A DNA stretch of 64,000 bases, taken from positions 1-64,000 of the IMG/VR virus record IMGVR_UViG_3300046459_000548; one strand, given 5' to 3'. This DNA is from a virus. Within the stretch, counting starts at the first letter, position 1; every line of letters starts with the position of its first letter. A model generated the notes under the pieces. It saw nothing but the letters and a program-made list of their open reading frames with translations, was not told the origin of the DNA and searched no databases. Positions 39,060 to 46,320 of the stretch are shown in pieces. The position numbers and the translations under genes are program-made.

Positions 39060-39311
39060 ATGACCAGCTACAGCGACGTACAGAAGGCCGTGAGAGTCGA
39101 GAAGTTCAGGATCTGGTTCGCGTGGGCGTGCGGCGGCTGGGTCGGCCTGGGCGTAGCCTTCGCCACTCAGCGCATCCACATCGTCAGCGTCGTCACGCAG
39201 GTTCTGTTCGTCGGACTGGGGGCCCTGTCCACCATCGCCGCAGTGCGGATGAGCAACGCCCTCAATCGCAAGGCCGAAGCCGCACGCAAGGAAGTGCTGG
39301 GCGACCTGTAA
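39060..39311 (+). CDS. Small membrane protein
   Basis: 83 residues; the ATG at 39060 has GGGGGGAATGT upstream. Two hydrophobic stretches (FRIWFAWACGGWVGLGVAFA and IVSVVTQVLFVGLGALSTIA) are followed by a charged end. It is the last gene of the transfer module; a GC-rich hairpin (GGCCCCG at 39342, CGGGGCC at 39361) follows and overlaps the end of the convergent gene. Confidence 0.6.
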   Translation: MTSYSDVQKAVRVEKFRIWFAWACGGWVGLGVAFATQRIHIVSVVTQVLFVGLGALSTIAAVRMSNALNRKAEAARKEVLGDL

Positions 39312-39324
39312 GCGCGGCTGGCCG

Positions 39325-39528
39325 TCAGCCGGAAACGCCAGGGCCCCGATCCTCACGGACCGGGGCCTTCGTCGTGCGGGCGGGGACGGCGCGGGCGACC
39401 CAGTCGCGGCCGGCCGCGTCCGTCGGGCTCGTCACCGGTACCGCCCCCATGCGCTCGCAGATCAGGTCCAGTTCCCGCTGGCAGGAGGCCTCGCTCTTCG
39501 CGCGCACCATGTAGACGACGTCGCTCAT
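39325..39528 (-). CDS. Small hypothetical protein
   Basis: 67 residues, ATG at 39528. SDVVYMVRAKSEASCQRELD and LICERMGAVPVTSPTDAAGR form a small alpha/beta unit; the last 20 residues are basic. Convergent with the transfer module. No family recognised. Confidence 0.55.
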   Translation of the reverse strand: MSDVVYMVRAKSEASCQRELDLICERMGAVPVTSPTDAAGRDWVARAVPARTTKAPVREDRGPGVSG

Positions 39529-39580
39529 ACCGGCAGTGTGCCCGGGGTGGCGGGGGAGACGGGGCGGAATGCGGGAAGCG

Positions 39581-39931
39581 CTACGGGCGCCACGCCTCGT
39601 CGTAGCCGGGACGGTCGGCGTAGGGCAGCGCCATGATCTGGATCTGCATGGCAACAGCCCCAGCCGCGAGACGGTATGCCCGCTCGCCGCCGGTCGCGAG
39701 TCTACGGAACTCGGCGTAGTGGTCGAGGGCCTGCCGCTTGGCGTCGATCTCCCGCAGCAGTCGAGCCGGAACGCCGCAGTCGCAGGTCCCGGTCTCCCGG
39801 TCGGGGTAGAGCACCTCCGGTAGCGACTCGCAGTCGCGGGCATGCCAGGCCTTTTCCGTGCGTGGGTCGGCGATCTTTGCCGCATCCTCGTCGAGTTGGG
39901 CGCGCAGCCACTCGGGCAGGCCGTCGGTCAT
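39581..39931 (-). CDS. DUF6221-family protein
   Basis: 116 residues from an ATG at 39931 (an ATG at 39940 is also in frame). It has the pattern I know from DUF6221 proteins of Streptomyces: an N-terminal LPEWLRAQLDEDAAKIADPR, ARLLREIDAKRQALDHYAEF in the middle, and the end IMALPYADRPGYDEAWRP. CDCGVP gives a small Cys pair. Such proteins are common in actinobacterial prophages and accessory islands. Function unknown. Confidence 0.75.
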   Translation of the reverse strand: MTDGLPEWLRAQLDEDAAKIADPRTEKAWHARDCESLPEVLYPDRETGTCDCGVPARLLREIDAKRQALDHYAEFRRLATGGERAYRLAAGAVAMQIQIMALPYADRPGYDEAWRP

Positions 39932-39990
39932 GGCGTCCATCCTTCCTGATAGTCGCGCGCCCCGGCGTGTTCCCAGGCGAGGAGCCGGAG

Positions 39991-40431
39991 TTGCTGATCG
40001 TTCACCCCGCCGAGACCCGCAGTCTCGCGATCCCCTTCGCACTGTACATAGTGGGCCTCTCGTACATCCGGTCCGTCCGGTACCTGGTGGTGCGGCGCCC
40101 CGACCAGTCGTACCGGTCGCAGCTCATCACCTTCGCCCTCGCCCCGCTGTCGAGCCTGCTCAACGTGTACCTGTGCAGCATCCTGCAGTACGCGGGCCTC
40201 GCCACGTTCCTCAAGACGGGCTGGTCGACGCGGGCGCACGTCGAGGTGTCCATCGGCGAAGCACCCGACCTGGCGCCGGCCACTGTCATCGGCGTCGAAG
40301 GAACCGACCCGGACGACACGACCCCCATGCCGCGCGCCGAGGCGCCCACTGTGCAGCTGGCGAAGCTCCTTGACCCGCTGACGGACGCGACGCTGGAGAT
40401 GCGGCTCCCCGGGCGGGAGGGCGCCGCTTGA
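39991..40431 (+). pseudogene. C-terminal remnant of a NodC/hyaluronan-synthase-type glycosyltransferase
   Basis: About 146 residues from a TTG at 39991 with GAGGAGCCGGAG upstream (a GTG at 39967 lacks a site). Two hydrophobic stretches (AIPFALYIVGLSYIRSVRYL; LAPLSSLLNVYLCSILQYAG) lead into GLATFLKTGWSTRAHVEVS, which is the pattern of the last cytoplasmic part of processive family-2 glycosyltransferases (…TGWGTR…). The catalytic GT-A domain is absent: the frame upstream is meaningless and a divergent gene starts at 39931. It may be a relic cut by recombination, or a small protein in its own right. Confidence 0.5.
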
Positions 40432-40456
40432 CGCCGCGGCGATGACCCGCACCGCG

Positions 40457-40488
40457 CAGGGCCCGCCTCCAGTCCGGGGCGGGCCCTG
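40457..40488 (+). terminator. Strong hairpin after 40431
   Basis: CAGGGCCCGCC (40457-40467) pairs perfectly with GGCGGGCCCTG (40478-40488), an 11-bp stem with a 10-nt loop, 25 bp after the stop. Confidence 0.7.
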
Positions 40489-40506
40489 CTACGCAACTTG
40501 CACACC

Positions 40507-40538
40507 TTGTCAGCGCGATGATGCACCATTGGTATAAC
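40507..40538 (+). promoter_or_regulatory. Promoter candidate for HNH gene
   Basis: TATAAC at 40533-40538 is a good -10 element in an AT-rich island about 40 bp before the HNH start. TTGTCA at 40507-40512 could be the -35 element, although the 20-bp spacer is long. Confidence 0.35.
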
Positions 40539-40578
40539 GCATCACTCGCTTCCCGTACCACCGTCGAGGAGCACCGTC

Positions 40579-41277
40579 ATGCACGACCCCACACCTCTCC
40601 CGCCCGCCAAGCTCTGCGAGTGCGGATGCGGTAAGCCCACACCCCTTGCCAAGCAGAACCAGTCGTGGTCCGGGAGGAAGAAGGGTGAGCCAGCCCGCTT
40701 TATTGCGGGCCATAACGCCCGACTTGGAAAGCCTGAAGTGTGTGAAGCGCCGGACTGCGCAAGTAAGCCCTTCGGGGGCGGCCTCTGTTCGAAGCACTAT
40801 CAACGCCAGCGGCGGCACGGAAACCTGACCGGCAAGGTTCCGCAGGGGCCCGCCGAAGAGCGCTTCTGGCGATACGTCGATAAGACGGACGAGTGCTGGA
40901 CCTGGACGGGAGGGCGGGCCAACGACGGTTACGGCCGCTTCTTCATCAGCGAAGGCGACGGTAACGTCGCGGCGCACCGCTTCTCGTACCAACTGCACAA
41001 CGGCGAAATACCGGCCGGCCTCATCATCTGCCACCGATGCGACAACCCTCCGTGCGTGAGGCCAGACCATCTGTTCCTAGGCACTCACCTCGACAACGTG
41101 CAGGACATGTTCAGTAAGGGCCGCAACGTCAACGGTTACGCCAGAAGGACCCACTGTAAGAACGGCCATCCATTCGACGAGGAAAACACTCTGGTTCAGC
41201 CCGGTGGGTGGCGTCGCTGCCGAGCATGCCGCCACCTCGGCTACGTCAAACGGGTCGCAAAGAAGCGAGGTGCCTGA
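40579..41277 (+). CDS. HNH endonuclease, homing type
   Basis: 232 residues, ATG at 40579 (GAGGAGCACCGTC upstream). N-terminal Cys clusters (CECGCGKP; CEAPDCASK...GLCSKHYQRQ) form zinc ribbons. The HNH_3-type core (about 90-175) includes CWTWTGGRANDGYGRFFISE, LIICHRCDNPPCVRPDHLFL and GTHLDNVQDMFSKGRN. The tail THCKNGHPFDEENT...RRCRACR matches the HNH protein at 8884, so the two share an origin. Homing nucleases of this type are common between phage genes. It shares a base with the next gene's ATG. Confidence 0.85.
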   Translation: MHDPTPLPPAKLCECGCGKPTPLAKQNQSWSGRKKGEPARFIAGHNARLGKPEVCEAPDCASKPFGGGLCSKHYQRQRRHGNLTGKVPQGPAEERFWRYVDKTDECWTWTGGRANDGYGRFFISEGDGNVAAHRFSYQLHNGEIPAGLIICHRCDNPPCVRPDHLFLGTHLDNVQDMFSKGRNVNGYARRTHCKNGHPFDEENTLVQPGGWRRCRACRHLGYVKRVAKKRGA

Positions 41278-41927
41278 TGACTGAGGCCATCCACGACGAC
41301 GGCTACATCTGGCCGACCTGCGACCCCTGCGGACGGCAGCTCCGCCACGACGAACTCGGCCGCCGGGCTTGCCGCCTCTGCCAGGACCGTGTCGACCAAG
41401 CGCTCCGCCAACTGCCCGGACCCGACGGCCTATACGCCCAACTCGCCACCCGGCTCGCCCCAGGCCGAGGAGGCGACGGCCAGGTCGTGTCCGTCTCCCG
41501 CACCGCGCCGCTCCCACTCCGTCTCGAACCCCTCAGCCTCATGGCCCGCGGTGGCGTCGTCACCGTCCTCCAGGCCTGGCAGGTCGACTGGCACGAGCTC
41601 CTCGGCTGGCCCCATCCGCGCTGGCAGGGTGGCCTTCAGCAGCAACTCGACAACGCGGTCAAAGCATTGCGCGCCAACCTCGACTGGGCGGCCACTGAAC
41701 ACCCGGCCTTCGGCGACTTCACGCACGAGACTCACAGCCTGGTCCGCCAGTGCGAGCGGCAGATAACCGGCGAGCGGCCCGAACGCCCAATCGCCGTCGC
41801 CTGCCCGTGCGGGACAGTTCTGCGGGTCACCGTCTCCACCCCGGGCTCACGCTGCCGCGGCTGCGGAACGCAGTACGCGCGCACCGAAGTTCTCGACCTG
41901 CCGCTGGCCGAACGATCTGCTGCGTAA
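41277..41927 (+). CDS. Hypothetical protein with two zinc ribbons
   Basis: 216 residues, ATG at 41277. Four Cys at the start (CDPCGRQL...CRLC, about 15-36) and four at the end (CPCGTVLRVTVSTPGSRCRG...C, about 175-200) make two zinc ribbons that flank a helical middle (LQQQLDNAVKALRANLDWAA; VRQCERQITGERPERP). The central VLQAWQVDWHELLGWPHPRW is Trp-rich. This layout is frequent in Streptomyces phage proteins of unknown function. It may bind nucleic acid. Confidence 0.65.
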   Translation: MTEAIHDDGYIWPTCDPCGRQLRHDELGRRACRLCQDRVDQALRQLPGPDGLYAQLATRLAPGRGGDGQVVSVSRTAPLPLRLEPLSLMARGGVVTVLQAWQVDWHELLGWPHPRWQGGLQQQLDNAVKALRANLDWAATEHPAFGDFTHETHSLVRQCERQITGERPERPIAVACPCGTVLRVTVSTPGSRCRGCGTQYARTEVLDLPLAERSAA

Positions 41928-41948
41928 TCACCCAATCACCCAACGAAT

Positions 41949-41962
41949 CTGCGCTTGCGCAG
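41949..41962. promoter_or_regulatory. Palindrome CTGCGCTTGCGCAG upstream of HTH gene
   Basis: A 6-bp inverted repeat with a 2-bp centre in the gap before the HTH gene at 42053. A direct repeat AATCACCC AATCACCC lies just upstream. It is a possible operator; function is inferred from position. Confidence 0.3.
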
Positions 41963-42021
41963 GTCACCGGCCGTATGTCACAGTGCCCACATCCGGATAC
42001 TCGTGTGTCCGCAGCTACAAC

Positions 42022-42046
42022 AGCCCCCAGCTTCCGGCCGGGGGCT
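42022..42046 (+). terminator. Intrinsic terminator just before HTH gene
   Basis: AGCCCCC (42022-42028) and GGGGGCT (42040-42046) form a 7-bp stem followed by TTCT. It ends transcription only 6 bp before the next start codon, so it may act as an attenuator controlling that gene. Confidence 0.55.
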
Positions 42047-42052
42047 TTCTGC

Positions 42053-42313
42053 ATGTCGGGGGTGAGCGTGAACGTCACCGAGCTGTACCCCGAAGATCTC
42101 GTCTTCGAGCATGAGGCAACCGCAGTAACCGGCGTGCCTGGCACGGTGATTCGGCAGTGGGCCCGGCGCGGGAAGATTCGCCGCTTCACCGGTCGGCCCG
42201 GCGAGTACTCGGGTCAGGGACACGAGTTCAAGACCATGTACGCCCTCCCCGAAGTGCAGGCTCTTGCCTCCGCCTACCGGCCGATGCCCCAACGGGCACC
42301 CCGCGCCGCCTAG
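42053..42313 (+). CDS. MerR/BldC-like HTH protein
   Basis: 86 residues from an ATG at 42053 (GTG at 42062 is an alternative). FEHEATAVTGVPGTVIRQWA (about 21-40) is the HTH, followed by a wing with RRGKIRRFTGRPGEYSGQGH and the YALPEVQALASAYRP helix. It is the third excisionase-type HTH in the window. It may regulate the late genes that start to its right, as it lies at the border between small accessory genes and the tail genes. Confidence 0.65.
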   Translation: MSGVSVNVTELYPEDLVFEHEATAVTGVPGTVIRQWARRGKIRRFTGRPGEYSGQGHEFKTMYALPEVQALASAYRPMPQRAPRAA

Positions 42314-42317
42314 AACC

Positions 42318-42407
42318 CCTGCGTCGGTGGTGACGCAGGCCGGGCCTTGAAGCGCTACGCGCTCGGCCCACCTCGTCCGCCCGGTCCTGTGGGGGGCCGG
42401 GCGGACG
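42318..42407 (+). terminator. Two hairpins after HTH gene
   Basis: CCTGCGTC/GACGCAGG (42318-42339, 8-bp stem) is followed by CGTCCGCCCGG/CCGGGCGGACG (42374-42407, 11-bp perfect stem). Both lie in the gap between the HTH gene and the next small gene, so a double terminator is likely. Confidence 0.6.
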
Positions 42408-42432
42408 CAAACTTCCCGGGAAGGCGGTGCGT

Positions 42433-42636
42433 ATGGCGGCAGTCGGCACGAGCACTCTTCGCTGCCCCATCTGCGCCATCGACCTCGACGCGCCAGTCTC
42501 GGCGATCCCCTACGAGCGTCGCTCCGGCCCGACGATGTACCTGTCGTTCGACCTGGCCCAGGTCCGCGACCACATTGCCGAGCACGACCTCGGATCGGCT
42601 GTCGCCACAGACCTGCCGCTCCCAAGCACCCCCTAG
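42433..42636 (+). CDS. Small protein with CxxC motif
   Basis: 67 residues, ATG at 42433 (GGGAAGGCGG upstream; a GTG at 42427 is possible). CPICAIDLDAPV near residue 11 and DHIAEHDLGSA near residue 50 may form a CxxC/HxxxH zinc finger. Small proteins of this shape lie next to late genes in several Streptomyces prophages in my memory. Function unknown. Confidence 0.55.
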   Translation: MAAVGTSTLRCPICAIDLDAPVSAIPYERRSGPTMYLSFDLAQVRDHIAEHDLGSAVATDLPLPSTP

Positions 42637-42666
42637 ACCCGGGTCCTGCCGCTCATCAGGCCCCGA

Positions 42667-42707
42667 CGTCCCGCCGCCCCACATTCCCCCCGTCGGGCGG
42701 CGGGACG
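42667..42707 (+). terminator. Strong hairpin after 42636
   Basis: CGTCCCGCCGCCC (42667-42679) pairs perfectly with GGGCGGCGGGACG (42695-42707), a 13-bp stem with a 15-nt loop. Confidence 0.7.
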
Positions 42708-42729
42708 GCCCGACACCCAGAGGAGCTCC

Positions 42730-42948
42730 GTGCGCCGCCCCCTCGTTACCGCCCTGTTCGTCGCCGCATTCCTAGTCGGGCCGGTCGCCTGCACCCACGA
42801 CAGTCCCATCCCGGCGCCCAGCACCACGCGGCCGACACCGAGCAAGACGCCCAGCACGGCGCCGTCCCCGACGCTCGCACCGACTTCACCCGTACCGAGC
42901 CCGAGCGGACCGCCGGTCAGCAGCCAGGCCTCATCCGACGGACCCTGA
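42730..42948 (+). CDS. Small Pro/Ser/Thr-rich lipoprotein
   Basis: 72 residues from a GTG at 42730 with AGAGGAGCTCC upstream. Residues 1-21 form a lipoprotein signal peptide: VTALFVAAFLVGPVAC, with the lipobox ending at C21. The remainder is Pro/Ser/Thr-rich with PSKTPSTAPSPTLAPTSPVP and no fold. Prophage-encoded lipoproteins at this position often act in superinfection exclusion, by blocking phage entry at the cell surface; that role is inference. It is the first gene of the tail-fibre group. Confidence 0.65.
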   Translation: MRRPLVTALFVAAFLVGPVACTHDSPIPAPSTTRPTPSKTPSTAPSPTLAPTSPVPSPSGPPVSSQASSDGP

Positions 42949-42958
42949 GGAGACTGCC

Positions 42959-43405
42959 GTGGCCGGCATCGTTTTCAACATCGCCCTCGGGCGGCTCGCC
43001 TACTACACGTCCCTGCCCGCCGCGAACGACGGCCTCGTCCTGATCGCCCTGGAAAGCAGCGGGCTGGAGACCGACGCCGTCCTGCGCGACAAGGACGACT
43101 TCGCCGCAGTGGTCGCCGGTAGCACCAACGAGCAGGCCACCGTCGGACGCAAGCCGCTCACCGGCGTCACCGTCACCGTCGACGACACCAACGACCGCGT
43201 CGCGCTCGATGCCTCCGACGTCACCTGGTCATCGCCGACGGGCAACGCCATCGGTGCGGTGGTGATCTGCTACGACCCCGACACCACCGGCGGGACAGAC
43301 GCCGACCTGATCCCGCTCACCAAGCACGACCTGGCCTGGACCCCGGACGGCAACACCTTCAACCTGACCATCACGGACTTCGCCCGGGTCACCTCCGCCG
43401 CGTAA
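42959..43405 (+). CDS. Phage structural protein, minor tail type
   Basis: 148 residues from a GTG at 42959. The start AGIVFNIALGRLAYYTSLPA, AANDGLVLIALESSGLETDA and the end LVLIPLTKHDLAWTPDGNTF-like segments match a small protein I know from tail-fibre regions of actinophages, mostly annotated as minor tail or virion protein. It is rich in beta strands and lacks Cys except one. It is probably an adaptor in the tail tip. Separated by 30 bp from the next structural gene. Confidence 0.65.
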   Translation: MAGIVFNIALGRLAYYTSLPAANDGLVLIALESSGLETDAVLRDKDDFAAVVAGSTNEQATVGRKPLTGVTVTVDDTNDRVALDASDVTWSSPTGNAIGAVVICYDPDTTGGTDADLIPLTKHDLAWTPDGNTFNLTITDFARVTSAA

Positions 43406-43435
43406 GCAGTCCGGCGAAGGGAGCGGGAGGTCGCC

Positions 43436-44506
43436 GTGGCGAGCTTCACCGACGACTTTAATCGCGCCAACAGCACCGACCTGGGCGCCGGGTGGGTCGA
43501 GGTCTCAGGCGACTGGTCGATCGTCTCCAACCAGCTCTCGCCGGGCGCAGCGGGCGGCACGATCATTCTGCGCGCCGCCGGTGCGATGGCGGGCAACGAC
43601 AACTACGCGCAAGCCACGATCGCCGCCACCACCACAGCGAGCCAAGGCGTGTGGTGCCGCGGCAACAGCAACATCACCCAGGGCTACCTGTGGCGCAACA
43701 ACGGCACGACCTGGGACCTTTTCCAGGTCTTCGGAGGCTCTTTCACCAACATCGGCACCTATGCGGCAGCAGCCGTCGCAGGTGACGTCGCGAAAGTCCA
43801 GGCCGTCGGCACGACGATCAAAGGGTTCGTCAACGGTGTCCAGCGGGTCAGCGTCACGGACACCGCCGTCACGACGGGCACCAGCGTCGGTATCCGCTCG
43901 GACTCGGCTGGCGCGGTCCGCTACGACGATTTCGCCGCCGCGGACGTGACCGCCGGTGCGACCCTCGCCACCGCAGCCGCCACCGAGACCGCACAGCCGT
44001 TGACCGGCGCCAAGACGACAACGCTCAACCCCGCAGCCGCCACCCACACAGCGCAGCCCCTTACAGGCGCGAAGACCGGGACCCTCACCGCAGCCGCCAC
44101 GCCGGAGTCAGCGCAGCCACTTGCCGGCAGCAAGACGGTCACGCTCGGCACCGCACTTGAAACCGCCGCTACGCAAGCCCTCGCCGGAGCCAAGACGGCA
44201 CCGCTGTCTGCCGTGGCACAAACCGAGACCGCCCAGCCCCTCGCGGTCGTGACCAGCCGAAGTCTCGGCACAGCCATCGTCGTTGAGGCAGCCTGGCCGC
44301 TGTCGGGCGCCAAGAGCGCCGCCCTCGGCCCAGCGTTGGAGACCAGCATCGCGAGGCCACTCGTTACAGCCGGCGGACCCGACGTGGACATCGACGTCAC
44401 CGTCGGCAGTCCGTACAGCCCGTGGACGGCAGGCCAGCCCTACGCGTCCGCCTGGACTGTGCATGCGGGCCGGGCCAGCGACTGGGAGGTGGGCGCACCG
44501 TGCTGA
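43436..44506 (+). CDS. Minor tail protein with LamG-like domain and 20-residue repeats
   Basis: 356 residues from a GTG at 43436. The N-terminal 175 residues are a concanavalin-like (LamG) jelly roll: FTDDFNRANSTDLGAGWVEV, WCRGNSNITQGYLWRNNGTT, YDDFAAADV. Such domains bind sugars. About seven 20-residue repeats follow (ETAQPLTGAK-type, about 184-310), then a short beta-rich end with VTVGSPYSPWTAGQPYASAW. The repeats probably form an extended stalk. It belongs to the host-contact part of the virion. Confidence 0.75.
   Translation: MASFTDDFNRANSTDLGAGWVEVSGDWSIVSNQLSPGAAGGTIILRAAGAMAGNDNYAQATIAATTTASQGVWCRGNSNITQGYLWRNNGTTWDLFQVFGGSFTNIGTYAAAAVAGDVAKVQAVGTTIKGFVNGVQRVSVTDTAVTTGTSVGIRSDSAGAVRYDDFAAADVTAGATLATAAATETAQPLTGAKTTTLNPAAATHTAQPLTGAKTGTLTAAATPESAQPLAGSKTVTLGTALETAATQALAGAKTAPLSAVAQTETAQPLAVVTSRSLGTAIVVEAAWPLSGAKSAALGPALETSIARPLVTAGGPDVDIDVTVGSPYSPWTAGQPYASAWTVHAGRASDWEVGAPC
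43985..44365 (+). repeat. 60-bp period coding repeat, about 7 units
   Basis: ETAQPL-like hexapeptides start at about 43985, 44045, 44105, 44165, 44225, 44285 and 44339. The period is 60 bp (20 residues), with consensus ETAQPLxGAKTxxLxxAxAT. The last units are degenerate (EAAWPL, ETSIARPL). Confidence 0.8.
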
Positions 44507-44787
44507 TCCCCGCCACCTCCACTGAATACCTGCACGTGCCGGTCACCGCCCCATCCGGGACCGACCTCACCGGCGTCCCGGTACGGATCGCGGTGGTCGC
44601 CCACCGCGCTGACCCCGCCGACAGCGAGTGGCAGGCCGCGGACTGGGTGGACGGGGCGGCCCGGCTCCTCGTCGGCCCCGACAGCGGCCTGGTCCTCGCC
44701 ACAGGCGACTACCGGGTGTGGATCAACATCGACCCGCCCGGAGCCGAGAACGTCGTCCGCAAAGCCGGAATCCTCAGCGTCACCTAG
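44500..44787 (+). CDS. Small tail-region protein
   Basis: 95 residues from a GTG at 44500 with TGGGAGGTGGGCGCACC upstream; it overlaps the previous gene by 7 bp. EYLHVPVTAPSGTDLTGVPV, RIAVVAHRADPADSEWQAAD and the end YRVWINIDPPGAENVVRKAG read as an immunoglobulin-like beta sandwich. Small proteins of this type are common beside actinophage tail fibres. Role probably structural. Confidence 0.65.
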   Translation: MLIPATSTEYLHVPVTAPSGTDLTGVPVRIAVVAHRADPADSEWQAADWVDGAARLLVGPDSGLVLATGDYRVWINIDPPGAENVVRKAGILSVT

Positions 44788-44841
44788 AAGGGGGCGAGTC
44801 CGATCGCGGACAACCTGAGCAACACCGCCGAGAACCGCACG

Positions 44842-45186
44842 ATGGACTGGATGATGGGCTCGACCACCACGGCACCCACCACCCCCCTCAAGGTCGCGCT
44901 CGTCACCGCAGCAGGCGACGATGCAACCGCGGGCACCGAAGTCACCGGCGGCTCCTACACCCGCAAGACCCTCACCGTCGCCGCTGCGTCAGGCGGCAGC
45001 GTTGCCAACAGTGCGGACCTCGACTGGACCGGCATGCCCGCGTGCACCATCGTCGGCTGGGAGATCTGGGACTCCGCAGGCACGCCCATCCGCTGGTGGT
45101 ACGGGCCGCTCGACGCGAGCAAGACCCTCGCCGCCGGTGACGAGTTCAAGCTGACCGCCGGATCGCTCACGCTGTCGCTGAGCTGA
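44842..45186 (+). CDS. Phage structural protein of tail region
   Basis: 114 residues from the ATG at 44842. The reading frame remains open upstream as ADNLSNTAENRTMDWM, which resembles the conserved start of this family in actinophages; the only start there would be a rare ATC at 44803 behind GGGGGCGAG. The core has LKVALVTAAGDDATAGTEVT, GGSYTRKTLTV and WEIWDSAGTPIRWWYGPLDA, the pattern of phage tail-fibre accessory proteins. It probably assembles with the fibre. Confidence 0.7.
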   Translation: MDWMMGSTTTAPTTPLKVALVTAAGDDATAGTEVTGGSYTRKTLTVAAASGGSVANSADLDWTGMPACTIVGWEIWDSAGTPIRWWYGPLDASKTLAAGDEFKLTAGSLTLSLS

Positions 45187-45198
45187 CAGGAGGCGCGC

Positions 45199-46320
45199 GT
45201 GCCGTCCTTCAGTAGCCTCTCCGACAACTTCAACGACGGCGTGATCGGCCCGAACTGGGGAAACTCCTACGGCGGTGCCAACGAGACCGGCGGGCAGGCG
45301 CGCGTCCCCTGCGTGGCAGGCTCCTACGGCGGCTATCAGACCGCCTACTCGTGGACGCTCGCCGGCGCCACCATCTTCATGAAAGTCGTCACCGTGCCTG
45401 CCGCATCGACAGCGACGGACGCGTACTGCGGGGTCCTCGTCAACGCCCCCGATATCGCCACGAGCGGCGTCCGTATCGGGTTCACGATCAACGCCGTGAC
45501 GGGGATGCTGCGGATGCAGTCCGACACCGGCTACTACGACCCCACCGGCGTCGAGATCACCTACGATCCGGTGGCACACGCCTTCCTGAGGCTGTCCGAA
45601 GACGGCACCAACGTGCACTGGGACACCAGCCCCGACGGCACCACATGGACCAACCGGCGCACCCTCGCGACCCCGGCCTGGATTCCCGCCAGCATCGACA
45701 CGTGCGCCCTCGACATGTCCGCACACCGCGACGCCGGAACCACCGACTATGCGGCCTACGACCTGTTCAACACCCTGTCCGACGGCGCCGTATACACCGG
45801 CAGCGGCAGCGGGACGGCCCAGTCGACGGTCACCGCCGCAGGTATCCACATCGGCGTCGGCAGCGGCAGCGGCAGCGCGCAGACCGCGTCCGCCGCCAGC
45901 GGACTCGCCGTCTATCACGGCTCGGCTATCGGCAGCGCCCAGACCGACGCGGTGGCCTCCGCCTCAGCCGGACCCGAATACCCGGAGGTGGCCGGATTGA
46001 GCGCGGGCGACTGGGACCTCTACATCGAGCAGGGCAGCACGTTCGTTCAGACGTACACGGTCACCGACCCCGGTTTCACCTGGGATGGCTGGGCTGCGCG
46101 TGCGCAGATCAGGGCGACAGCCGCGACGGACGCCGAACTCCTCCTCGATCTCACCTCGCACCTCACCGTCACCGGCCCTGCTATCCGCCTGGCGATCCCC
46201 GCATCCGTGACCGAGACCCTGACCCGTAACGGCCGCTGGGACCTGGAAGTTTTCCAGGGCGCCACGGTGGTGCGCCTCCTCAACGGGAAGGCGACCGTCT
46301 CCCCGGAGGTGACCCAGTGA
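45199..46320 (+). CDS. Minor tail protein with LamG-like domain
   Basis: 373 residues from a GTG at 45199 with CAGGAGGCGCGC upstream. The N-terminal 200 residues are a second concanavalin-type domain (LSDNFNDGVIGPNWGNSYGG, YCGVLVNAPDIATSGVRIGF, NVHWDTSPDGTTWTNRRTLA). A Gly/Ser repeat linker (TGSGSGTAQSTVTAAG; GSGSGSAQTASAA) follows. The C-terminal 100 residues (DWDLYIEQGSTFVQTYTVTD to GKATVSPEVTQ) are an Ig-like baseplate domain often placed before tailspikes. It overlaps the tailspike start by 4 bp. Likely in the receptor-binding complex. Confidence 0.75.
   Translation: MPSFSSLSDNFNDGVIGPNWGNSYGGANETGGQARVPCVAGSYGGYQTAYSWTLAGATIFMKVVTVPAASTATDAYCGVLVNAPDIATSGVRIGFTINAVTGMLRMQSDTGYYDPTGVEITYDPVAHAFLRLSEDGTNVHWDTSPDGTTWTNRRTLATPAWIPASIDTCALDMSAHRDAGTTDYAAYDLFNTLSDGAVYTGSGSGTAQSTVTAAGIHIGVGSGSGSAQTASAASGLAVYHGSAIGSAQTDAVASASAGPEYPEVAGLSAGDWDLYIEQGSTFVQTYTVTDPGFTWDGWAARAQIRATAATDAELLLDLTSHLTVTGPAIRLAIPASVTETLTRNGRWDLEVFQGATVVRLLNGKATVSPEVTQ

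Noticed and set aside
39676-39990. Upstream extension of the glycosyltransferase remnant
   Set aside because: The frame here is antisense to the DUF6221-like gene and shows no GT-A motifs, so it is not the missing catalytic domain.
43960-44370. Repeat array that might be read as a CRISPR array
   Set aside because: The 60-bp units are coding, in frame, without unique spacers; they encode a peptide repeat in a tail protein.
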